Source: Pricia antarctica (GTDB taxonomy: Bacteria; Bacteroidota; Bacteroidia; Flavobacteriales; Flavobacteriaceae). Taken from it: a DNA stretch of 64,000 nucleotides. Every line of letters starts with the position of its first letter. Within the stretch, counting starts at the first letter, position 1. The translations under genes and the position numbers were made by a program. This document shows positions 10,209-18,800 of this stretch, piece by piece. The notes under the pieces were generated by a model. It saw only the letters and a list, made by a program, of their open reading frames with translations. It had not been told where the DNA came from and ran no database searches. The stretch lies in NCBI RefSeq assembly GCF_900101815.1, contig NZ_FNAO01000001.1, forward strand, positions 372,001 through 436,000. Reading direction: 5' to 3'.

Positions 10209-11786
10209 TTACTTATACGCTTCGTTTACCAATTCGATGACACTCTCTATTGTGGGCATCTTGGCCACCCGAACATCTTTGAAATGTTTCCGCGCTTCCG
10301 CTGCGGTAGTATCCCCAATACAGTAAGCGATTTTATCCGGGGCATTTTTGATAAGATAGCTTTCGACGGTAGATGGACTGTAGAACATGACACCCTCAAC
10401 ACGGTCATCGACCCTTCTAGGTGCATGTTTCGTTTGGTATGCCTCGATTTCGTTGACCTTGATATTATTTTCCGACAAAATCGTAGGTATCGTATCCAGC
10501 CGTAGATTACTACAAAAATAAGTGACCTCGAGGCCTTCCATATATTCCACCAGATGCTCGGCCAGTTTTTCTGCATATTTTTCCTGATGCTTGACCGGGC
10601 CGATGTGCCGTTCGATGAGACGTTTGGTCTTTCGGCCGACGCAGTAGATATTTTCAAATTTAAGGTCGCTCGCGTCTACGTTTTTCAACAGAGCCTCGAC
10701 CGCATTTTGACTCGTAAGGATGACGTTGCGCTTTTCTTTCTTAAGCTCATAGGCAGAAATTCGATTGGGACTCACCTTTATAAAATCCTCCGATTTCACC
10801 CGAACGGCATCGGTAAAAAGCGCCAATTGTTCATGGGTCAGGTCTTTTGTGGAAAACAGGTTCGTCTCTAAAGTGGCACCTTGAATCTCGTTCATTAAGA
10901 GCTTCCCGCCACGGCTCAAAATACTGTTCGCGCAATCGCGACCCAAAAATTCGTGCCGACCCAATGGAGCACTGAATTCCGATTCCAGCTTTTTCTTGCC
11001 GTCTACCGTTAACAAGACTCCCTTTAAGGTGACTTCGTTCTCTTTGTTGATATAGGCCAGGGCTCCGATAGGCGCCGTACAGCCTCCTTCAAGAATACGG
11101 AGGAACTCCCGTTCTTGCCGCGTACAGATTTCGGTAGGTTCGTGATTAAGCTGGGCACAGGCTTCACGGACGAATTCGTCATTTTCCATGGCTACGACCA
11201 TAATGGCTCCTTGTGCGGGGGCGGGCACCATCCAAGTAAGTCCCACGGTATTATCCGGCTCGAGACCGATACGTTCCAGTCCAGCAGCGGCAAAAATGGC
11301 GGCGTTCCAGTCGTTAGTTTGCAATTTTTCGTAGCGTGTGTTCACGTTTCCCCGTAGATCGACCACCGTATGGGTCGGATAACGGTTCAACCACTGCGCT
11401 TTTCTGCGTAGGCTTCCCGTTGCGATAACAGCTTCCCGTTCGGCCAGGAACTCCTCGTTCCTTTTAAAAGCAAGGATATCGAGAAAATTGCCGCGTTCGA
11501 GTACTGCGGCCTGAACGATACCTTTGGGAAGTTGTGTAGGTACATCCTTCATACTATGCACCGCAACATCGATTTCACCGCGCAGCATGGCAACATCCAA
11601 AGTTTTGGTAAAAATACCGGTGATGCCCATCTCGTGTAGGGGCTTATCGAGTACCAGGTCTCCAGTAGATTTGACGGGGACAAGCACGGCGCGATGGCCG
11701 AAACCTTCCAATCTATCCTTAACGGTGGTCGCCTGCCACAGCGCCAATTCGCTGTCGCGGGTACCTATGCGAATGATTTTGCTCAT
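10209..11786 (-). CDS. hemC: Fused hydroxymethylbilane synthase / uroporphyrinogen-III synthase
   Basis: One 525-residue frame carries two consecutive steps of tetrapyrrole synthesis. Residues 1 to about 300 are porphobilinogen deaminase: catalytic Asp81 in AVHSMKDVP, ATGSLRRKAQ, and the dipyrromethane-cofactor Cys236 in EGGCTAPIGA. Residues from about 310 to 525 match uroporphyrinogen-III synthase (ILTSQNAVEALL, VGRKTKRLIE, MFYSPSTVESYL, CIGDTTAAEARK). A fusion lets the unstable linear tetrapyrrole pass straight to the cyclising domain. The start ATG overlaps the hemA stop in an ATGA junction, which suggests translational coupling. Confidence 0.96.
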   Translation of the reverse strand: MSKIIRIGTRDSELALWQATTVKDRLEGFGHRAVLVPVKSTGDLVLDKPLHEMGITGIFTKTLDVAMLRGEIDVAVHSMKDVPTQLPKGIVQAAVLERGNFLDILAFKRNEEFLAEREAVIATGSLRRKAQWLNRYPTHTVVDLRGNVNTRYEKLQTNDWNAAIFAAAGLERIGLEPDNTVGLTWMVPAPAQGAIMVVAMENDEFVREACAQLNHEPTEICTRQEREFLRILEGGCTAPIGALAYINKENEVTLKGVLLTVDGKKKLESEFSAPLGRHEFLGRDCANSILSRGGKLLMNEIQGATLETNLFSTKDLTHEQLALFTDAVRVKSEDFIKVSPNRISAYELKKEKRNVILTSQNAVEALLKNVDASDLKFENIYCVGRKTKRLIERHIGPVKHQEKYAEKLAEHLVEYMEGLEVTYFCSNLRLDTIPTILSENNIKVNEIEAYQTKHAPRRVDDRVEGVMFYSPSTVESYLIKNAPDKIAYCIGDTTAAEARKHFKDVRVAKMPTIESVIELVNEAYK

Positions 11787-13039
11787 GGGGTATCCAGTTC
11801 GAGTTGAAAGACACTGCGAATTAGCTCAAGGCTCATATCGGAATCAACATCATCGCCTTTCAGATGATTGGCGAACTGTTTGGTGATTTTTTGGATGATG
11901 CGGTTCGAGATGACATCGGCCTGTTGTTCGTTGAAGTCGGCCAGTTTTTTTGATTGATAGTCCATCTCCTCGTCCTTCATCGTTTTCAATTTCTTTTTGA
12001 GGGCCTTGATCACGGGTGCAAATTTGCGAGTCTCCAGCCATTGACTAAAATCGTGCCGTACCTCGGCAATGATCTCTTCTGCATGGGGCACGTACTCTTT
12101 TCTCCGTTCCAGCGTCTTATCGGTCATTTGGGAAAGATGGTCTAGGTGAATCACCGTTACGTTCTCCAATTCGGATACATTGTCGGATACGTTTTTGGGG
12201 ATGGACAGGTCCAAAATCAACAAAGGTTTGTTGGTGTAGATCAATTCTTTGGATACCGTCGGCGATTGGGCACTGGTAGCCACGATCAGCACATCGGTAT
12301 TACGGATTTCAGTTTGCAGGTCGCCATAATCCTTGACCGTCAATTGGAACTTTCCGGCGATTCTTTCAGCCTTTTCCTTGGTGCGGTTGACAAGCGTTAT
12401 ATGATCGTTCTTGGTGTGCTTTATAAGATTTTCACAGGTATTACGTCCAATTTTTCCTGTTCCGAAGAGTAGAATGTTCTTTTCGGAAACATTGGGAACG
12501 TTTTCCAAAATATAGCGGACGGAAGCAAAGGCGACGGAAGTAGCGCCCGATGATATTTCCGTTTCGTTTTTTATACGCTTACTGGCCTGGATAACCGAAT
12601 TGCAGAGCCGCTCGATAAACGGATTGGCAATACCGAATTTTTTTGAACGGTTAAAGCTTTGTTTCAGTTGGCTTATAATCTCGAAATCCCCGAGAATCTG
12701 GCTGTCAAGCCCAGTACCTACCTTAAATAAATGACCAATGGCATCGTTGTTCTTATAGACATAGGCAACTTCCTGAAACTCCTCTACAGAGCCTGTGGTG
12801 TTATCACAAAGAAGTTTTATGAGTTGAAAGGGATGCTGGGCGAACCCGTACAGCTCGGTACGGTTACAGGTAGAGGTCGCCAAAAGCCCGTCGATGCCCT
12901 GTGCCTTCGCCTGCATCAGCAGTTTTTCGGCGGCCGCTTTTCCGAGGCTGAACTTACCGCGGGTCTCGGCATCCGCTTTTTGGTAGCTGAGCCCTATACT
13001 GTAAAATGAGTTATGTCGCGAAATATGGTAGTCTTTCAT
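11783..13039 (-). CDS. hemA: Glutamyl-tRNA reductase
   Basis: HemA reduces glutamyl-tRNA to glutamate-1-semialdehyde, the first committed step of C5-pathway haem synthesis. Catalytic Cys58 lies in LLATSTCNRTELYG, the NADPH site in LLFGTGKIGRNTCENL, and the C-terminal dimerisation helix region is intact. The frame can be extended one codon to a TTG at 13042, but the ATG at 13039 gives the usual N-terminus (MKDYHISRHNSF), 418 residues. It is the first gene of the cluster, divergent from an AraC regulator. A likely leader of about 190 bases contains a 9-bp tandem repeat. Confidence 0.96.
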   Translation of the reverse strand: MKDYHISRHNSFYSIGLSYQKADAETRGKFSLGKAAAEKLLMQAKAQGIDGLLATSTCNRTELYGFAQHPFQLIKLLCDNTTGSVEEFQEVAYVYKNNDAIGHLFKVGTGLDSQILGDFEIISQLKQSFNRSKKFGIANPFIERLCNSVIQASKRIKNETEISSGATSVAFASVRYILENVPNVSEKNILLFGTGKIGRNTCENLIKHTKNDHITLVNRTKEKAERIAGKFQLTVKDYGDLQTEIRNTDVLIVATSAQSPTVSKELIYTNKPLLILDLSIPKNVSDNVSELENVTVIHLDHLSQMTDKTLERRKEYVPHAEEIIAEVRHDFSQWLETRKFAPVIKALKKKLKTMKDEEMDYQSKKLADFNEQQADVISNRIIQKITKQFANHLKGDDVDSDMSLELIRSVFQLELDTP

Positions 13040-13129
13040 CAACTGGAATGGACGTTAAAACGCTAGAGGAGTATACCATCTTACGTTTTCGGTATGCTAG
13101 AAGAATAGATTTCGGTGTATCGGGCTATT

Positions 13130-13174
13130 GAGCCGTTTGAGCCGTTTGAGCCGTTTGAGCCGTTTGAGCCGTTT
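13130..13174. repeat. Five perfect tandem copies of a 9-bp unit
   Basis: The unit GAGCCGTTT occurs five times without error, followed by a partial GAGC. It lies about 90 bases upstream of the hemA start, between hemA and the divergent araC-like gene. If hemA is transcribed from the TAnnTTTG box at 13232-13239, the array lies in its 5' leader. No surrounding coding frame with plausible homology was recognised. Confidence 0.95.
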
Positions 13175-13231
13175 GAGCTTCAAGGTATTCCCCAAAAACA
13201 ACATGCAAAAAATTCTTTCCACAAACAACAG

Positions 13232-13239
13232 CAAAAATA
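13232..13239 (-). promoter_or_regulatory. Candidate -7 box for hemA
   Basis: On the minus strand this reads TATTTTTG, an exact match to the Bacteroidota TAnnTTTG box. Transcription would begin near 13226 and give a leader of about 190 nt before hemA. No clear -33 element is visible, so the assignment is tentative. Confidence 0.4.
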
Positions 13240-13305
13240 CAGGCTGTTTGCTTTAAAAAATAACGCTAGCGGTACAATTAGTATCGATACCCGTTTTTTA
13301 GTCGG

Positions 13306-13319
13306 ATTTACATGTAAAT
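13306..13319. promoter_or_regulatory. Perfect 14-bp palindrome in the araC promoter
   Basis: ATTTACATGTAAAT is self-complementary over all 14 bases. It sits 14 bases upstream of the TATTTTTG box of the araC-like gene, covering the expected -33 region, where a bound repressor or activator would control that promoter. The regulator is unknown; autoregulation by the AraC protein is possible, although AraC proteins usually prefer direct repeats. Confidence 0.55.
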
Positions 13320-13333
13320 TCCCCTAAAATCGG

Positions 13334-13341
13334 TATTTTTG
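13334..13341 (+). promoter_or_regulatory. Candidate -7 box for the araC-like gene
   Basis: TATTTTTG matches the Bacteroidota TAnnTTTG consensus exactly and lies 73 bases before the ATG at 13415. The palindrome at 13306-13319 lies immediately upstream. Confidence 0.55.
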
Positions 13342-13414
13342 TAGGAAACACAACGCTTAACAGGGACTCTATTTAGAATCCTTCTAAATAAAAAAGCACA
13401 ATCTACAATAGACT

Positions 13415-14305
13415 ATGCAAGAGAAAAATGTCGCTCAAGGTTCGTTTCAGGAAGTTTTTATCGAAGATGGTTTTTTCGTGCTAAAAATCCAGAACGATAC
13501 TACTGAAATTCAGCGCATAGCCCGTGAAATCGACAGTAGCTTTATACAGTTCCACTTTTGTTTGAAGGGCAGTGCCAAGTTTGTTTTCAACCAAGGAAAT
13601 TATGCCTTAGAGGTATCCGAAGAAAACTCCCTTTTGTTGTACAATCCACAAATAGATCTTCCGCTCAACCTCGAGCTGTATCCCAATTCCTGGCTGGTCT
13701 CCGTGGTCATGACCATCCGAAAATTCCATTCGCTTTTCTCCAGGGAGGCGGATTACATTCCGTTTCTAAGCTCCGAAAACAGGGATAAAAAATACTATTC
13801 GCAAGAAGGGGTCAGCCCAGCTATTGCCGTGGTGCTCAGTCAAATTATGAACTACAATCTACATCCCTCCATAAAGAAATTATATATAAAAGGGAAAGCC
13901 TACGAACTTATTTCCCTCTATTTTAATAAGGGGGAAGGTACCGATGTGGAACAATGTCCGTTTTTGGTCGATGAGGATAATGTACGGCGCATCCGCAAGG
14001 CCAAGGAAATTATGATCGCCCGTATGGCCGAGCCGCCTACATTGTCAGAACTATCCGAAGAAATCGGGCTATCCCTTAAAAAACTGAAAGAAGGTTTTAA
14101 ACAGATCTATGGCGATTCGGTCTTCAGTTTTCTTTTCGACTATAAAATGGAATACGCCCGAAAGATGCTCGAGACCGGCCGGCACAACGTCAATGAGGTC
14201 GGTTTAAAGGTGGGCTATAGCACGGCGAGCCACTTTATTTCGGCTTTTAAAAAGAAATATGGGACTACCCCGAAAAAATATTTGATGGCCATGGCCGGTT
14301 CGTAG
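13415..14305 (+). CDS. AraC family transcriptional regulator beside hemA
   Basis: The 296-residue protein has an N-terminal ligand or oligomerisation domain (about 1-185) and a C-terminal double helix-turn-helix: PPTLSELSEEIGLSLKKLKEGF and the signature NEVGLKVGYSTASHFISAFKKKYGTTPKKYL. It is divergent from hemA over about 375 bases and lies between the main haem cluster and hemH, so control of haem genes or of iron/haem acquisition is a reasonable inference from context. No ligand can be read from the sequence. Confidence 0.92.
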   Translation: MQEKNVAQGSFQEVFIEDGFFVLKIQNDTTEIQRIAREIDSSFIQFHFCLKGSAKFVFNQGNYALEVSEENSLLLYNPQIDLPLNLELYPNSWLVSVVMTIRKFHSLFSREADYIPFLSSENRDKKYYSQEGVSPAIAVVLSQIMNYNLHPSIKKLYIKGKAYELISLYFNKGEGTDVEQCPFLVDEDNVRRIRKAKEIMIARMAEPPTLSELSEEIGLSLKKLKEGFKQIYGDSVFSFLFDYKMEYARKMLETGRHNVNEVGLKVGYSTASHFISAFKKKYGTTPKKYLMAMAGS

Positions 14306-14528
14306 GTACTTTGAACTAGTAGACAGCTGAGAAGCCGAAAGATACTTCTCTAGTGGCTGAGGGTATTTAAAGACAATGCTCCAGGTTTAAACTAGGGTTT
14401 ATAATTGCGATTCCAGTTGATAATTTAAGTTTATAGTTGTCATTTTTTCTGCCGAACGAGTTCAAAACCTTTACATAGAGGAGTTTCAAGAATGATAGCT
14501 GTTTTAAATTAGAGCCAAGAAAATTTAT

Positions 14529-14556
14529 AAAAGCCTGACTTTCATCGGCTTTTTTT
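14529..14556 (+). terminator. Intrinsic terminator downstream of the araC-like gene
   Basis: AAAAGCC and GGCTTTT form a 7-bp stem around an 11-nt loop, and the right arm runs into seven T. It lies about 225 bases after the stop of the araC-like gene and 38 bases before the convergent DUF1460 gene ends. The intervening region shows no gene I can support. Confidence 0.6.
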
Positions 14557-14593
14557 AGGTGGTGTTTTGTATTATTATTCGGGGACGTAGGGG

Positions 14594-15445
14594 CTAGGAG
14601 CTTGGTCGCGCCACCATAATGCCCGTATTACTTTTAATTTTTTTCAAGTAATCTACCAAAGGAAGTTCGGAAACCTCAACTTCCATAGAACCAGTCGAAG
14701 CGTGCAACAAATGGATGCGCCCATCTTTCTCACGGGTCGCAATACCGGTATGGGTGATATCAAGACCGGCAATTGAAGTAGTAAGTGCGATAATATCGCC
14801 TGTTTGAATCAGATGTTCGTTCACTTTGATTTGATTCTGCGGAACAATACAAATAGGCTGGTCGTTCAAATTATTTTCGGAGGCTTGAATCATTTTAAAA
14901 TTTTCGTCATCGCTTAAAAACGGATACAGATTACGATGGGTACTCATAAAATCGATGTTCTTTGTGATTTCCGTTCCTCCAATTTCAGCTGTGATGTCTT
15001 TTAACAAACCTTTCTTTTGGTTGTTGGCGATCCATTCTGAGAAATAATGCAGACGTGAGGCATACCCTGCGAGTTGGCCGTCTTTGTAACGGATGTTTTC
15101 CAAGGTTTCGGTAAAGTTATCGAAGCCCGCTTTGCCTTTTTCGAGCATAAGACTAAAGGCCAATATGTTTTCGACATACGTGGTACAGTCTAGGCCTTGA
15201 AGGTTGATGACCAAAGTTTCGGTGTCTCCTATTTCCAAAGTTTTGGCGACATAGGGCGTTCCCATGAATGTTTTTCCTATTGCCACGATGGTCTTGCCAA
15301 AATCGTTTTCGAGCAGACCGTCGATTTCCATGATCTTGTTCTCGACCGCTTTTTTGTCGGCGGGGGAGCAGGTAATCTGTTGGGCGTTGACTGTTGCAAA
15401 AAGGAAGGTACAAACAAATAAACACCAATTTCTTTGATTGATCAT
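14594..15445 (-). CDS. DUF1460 family secreted protein (NlpC/P60-like amidase fold)
   Basis: The 283-residue product begins with a signal peptide (MINQRNWCLFVCTFLFATVNAQ) if the Met at 15445 is used; 14 further in-frame codons upstream do not look like a leader. The body matches the DUF1460 family: LQGLDCTTYVENILAF contains the probable catalytic Cys, HLIQTGDIIAL and DITHTGIATR hold the probable catalytic His. The fold resembles NlpC/P60 peptidases, which suggests periplasmic peptidoglycan amidase activity. Standing alone, its substrate is not evident. Confidence 0.85.
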   Translation of the reverse strand: MINQRNWCLFVCTFLFATVNAQQITCSPADKKAVENKIMEIDGLLENDFGKTIVAIGKTFMGTPYVAKTLEIGDTETLVINLQGLDCTTYVENILAFSLMLEKGKAGFDNFTETLENIRYKDGQLAGYASRLHYFSEWIANNQKKGLLKDITAEIGGTEITKNIDFMSTHRNLYPFLSDDENFKMIQASENNLNDQPICIVPQNQIKVNEHLIQTGDIIALTTSIAGLDITHTGIATREKDGRIHLLHASTGSMEVEVSELPLVDYLKKIKSNTGIMVARPSS

Positions 15446-15652
15446 AATAAAGGAAAATAGACACACTTGACAAATATACCCCATCAAATTAGAACTAGTG
15501 CAAAAATTGATTTTTCAATCCATTATTCATTAAAAACCGTTATGGTTTGATTCGAGAGATATTCAGATTCTTCTAAATACAAGCTAAAAGCGCTTCATTT
15601 ATATTTCAACAAATCAAGATTTGGTGTAGGATATTTTTAATAATTTCTTTAG

Positions 15653-15826
15653 AAAGGCAGCCATACCCATTTTGAAGTAAGCGATACAAATAATAAGTTA
15701 AGTTTCATGATTTTGGAGCGTTACGGAGATTATTTGGAAAGTATTGTTGCATACAACGATTACTCGAACAAGCTAAATGTAAAATTAAGCGGACGGGGAA
15801 GAACCAAACAACCTTTTGCTTTCTAG
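15653..15826 (+). pseudogene. Possible gene remnant in the DUF1460/TraB-like intergenic gap
   Basis: The 407-base gap at 15446-15852 contains an open stretch without an upstream start that reads like protein (HFEVSDTNNKLSFMILERY and onward) and ends at 15826. Starting at the internal ATG (15707) it would encode only 39 residues. I cannot name the family. The lack of a start and its size suggest a decayed fragment, but a real small protein is possible. Confidence 0.3.
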
Positions 15827-15852
15827 GTAGTGTTTATTCGATAAAGCGAAAA

Positions 15853-18800
15853 TCAAAACCCATAATGACCATATCCCCCACCATACCCATTCGGCCGATA
15901 CACATCGGCACGCTGCCGGTCTTTCAGCAAAAACGCCTCGGTCACAAATCCGACGACGTCTTCATCGGTGTCGGTATCCTCGATTCGCATGCCGCCGTTG
16001 TCATAGAAAGATTTGGTCTGTAAGCCTTTATCATTCTCAAAAACTAAAAGATGCAAGTTGAAGTTCTTATCGTAGTCTTCGTTGTTGCGTTTTTTAAAAT
16101 AATAGCCGGTCAATGGCTTATCTTTATATGTCAGGTTTTTTTTGCCAAGAAAAGCAATAGAGTCTCTGTTCGCCGAATAGTTGCCACTTGGAAATAGAAG
16201 GGCTTCCGCCAAATCTTTTTGTGTTTTAAATAGTTCCGGAAACAATTCCAGTTTTCCGGCTTTTTTGAGTTTGTCGAACAGCAGCTGTCGCGAATTTATA
16301 TCGGCTGCCATTGCCATTAGCTTCTTTTGAGGAATAGCTCTGTTGTTTTTCGCCAAAAGGGCAAAATACGTAGTGCGGATATCCGAATCTTCGATAAGGG
16401 CCACCTTTTCAAAGAAGTGTTGTATTCTTCTTTCACCGTTGAACGGGTACAACAGCGTCACATAATCTTCAAGCACACCCTTATTTTGTTTTTGGGTTCC
16501 GGGACTATAAAAATCCTGCGCTTTCGGAACCACGTCCCTACTCAACTGACGCTTCAACTGAATTTTCGCATCGTTTAATATTTGGGATGTATATTTTTTA
16601 TAGACTTTCGGTTTTAGTACACCTTCCGCCACCAATTTGGTCAATAAAGAGAAAATGGGAGCTTTGTACTCGCTTATCGTACTGTATTGCAGTAATTCCG
16701 GGAAAAGTTTTTTAGCCAACGTGAGGTTTTCCCGGTAGGGGGCGAAAATGTAACTGATATGAAAAGTATTGGAAAGCAAAGGCAAATCGGTGGCCATCAA
16801 TTCGAGCAATAGTGCTGCCGAAGCTTCGTCGGATTCTTGTGAAATCGACTGTAATACCATCGCCTGTGCGGTCGAATTGTTATAGGATTCCGCATAGAAA
16901 TCTCTGTAAAATGACGAGGCATCCACATCTTTTAACTGTCCCAATTGCAAGATAAGGTAGGACTGTATCTGACGCATATTCGGACTAAACTCATGCTCGG
17001 AGATATAGTATTGCAGCGAATCAACGTGTTTTTTATTAAATTTCAGATACCTATAGCCATCAAGTACTATACTGTCGTTTTTGCGCAGGGCCGCAAAGAA
17101 ATCCGGGACTTTATCCTCAAGTATACCCCGTCCGATAACGGTATCTTTTGGTTTGAAATTCTCGAAGAATTCGGTTACAAAACGGCTCGGTCTTTCGATG
17201 GTGTCCACAACCGCTTTAAGTTCATAGAGCAGCCCATCCTTAATAATGTTCTTGACTAAAATACCTCGCGTACTTGCCGTATCGGTAAGGGTCAACTGCA
17301 TTTCTTGATAGCCTTCCGGCGAAGTCAGCGTTCGCTCGTTGATGATGTTGAACTGCTTATAGGCATACATCTTCTTTCGCAAGGCCCAGGCGGAATCGAG
17401 CGAACTAAACATCAAAAAATCATGGGTCTTGTTCAATTCTACGGTGATAGCTTCATCATTTTTGTTGCGGTAGACCGTTTTTTTATAGAAAGGGTCGTAG
17501 GCCTTCGCTTTGGGCGCACCACTGTAATAGCCATTACTGCTTTCCACAAATTTTGGCGGTTTGACTATGCTTTTGGTGCTAAAATAGAGCGCGGTATCAA
17601 CAATCGTTTCAAAGGGAACCTTGTATTTCGTCGGTTTTAGCTGAAAGGATTCAAAAAATTCTTCCGCTTCTTTACCATATTCCGTCAAGATGCCCAAAAG
17701 ATAATATTCGCCCGCCCGGAAGGTAGTCATCAAATGTAATCGTTTGCCGGAATCCGTATCGAAAATTGCGGATGAGATCAAACGTTTTCCGTTGCCATCC
17801 CGATAACGGGGTTTCAACTCCAGATCTTGATAAAATCGTTTTTGTATCTGTTTCAGTTCGAAGGTATCGGCCTCGATAAAACCGAAATCGTTCAAAACGG
17901 ACTTTCGAAGAAAATAATAGGATTCATTATTTTGATCATACCCCTCGATTGAGCGGTCGCCAATACGGCTTTTATTGGTAAAATTGTACAAAGCAGGCAT
18001 TTCTACCTCGAAATCTTCAAAATCGGAAAAAAGTTGTACCGGTCCTTTTGCTAGTTTTCTAAACTGCAAACTGCTAAAAACGGCATCTGAATGGGCCGTT
18101 ACGTAATCGCCCTCGCCGCCCATTTTAATGATAAGTATCTCAAGAGGTGTCCTAAAAATTTGATAGCGTTGTCGGTCGCCATTTTTGAGTTGATTTTTGA
18201 TGTCCAATCCCTTAAAGCCATCTTTTTCTATTTTCGACTTCTCTAAAATCTTTCCAGGGATATTTTCGAACAACAACTTATCGATATCATCCAAAGTATA
18301 GACCGCATCCTGCTTTAAGAACGAATATGTGGGGACACGGTTTATGACGACAAAGCTACCATTGGCCAAGTCAGGGGAAACATAGGTGGTCTTGCCCTGA
18401 TCGGATACCGGATAGAGTTTGTTGGGAAGATGTATCGTAAAAAATCCGTCTTCGGGACCATAGGATGCATTCTCGTTTTCACGCTTCTTTTCTTCGAACT
18501 TTAGCTTCAGAACCTTCCCGTTCGCCGATGATTTAGAGACTAAAGGAGCCACGGTATATCCTTTTTTTCGCAAGAGGTCGATAACCCCTTTTTCTCCGGG
18601 GAGATGGGCCGCTCCGATTCCGGCAAACACCTTGCCCTTATGCATTACGGAATCTAAGCGCTCCGTCATGTTGGCATTGCGGATGTGCAACATATTCTTC
18701 ATATAATGGCCGGTATACATGGCGCGATCGATAGAATCGAGCAAGGCGATATTTCGCTCGCGGTAGGCATCCTGCAACAAAAACATAGGGTCGGATTGCT

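Noticed and set aside
13115-13327. A 70-codon frame through the 9-bp repeat encoding Glu-Pro-Phe repeats
   Set aside because: The repeat pattern is a product of the 9-bp unit, the flanks do not look like protein, and the region is better explained as the hemA/araC intergenic region.
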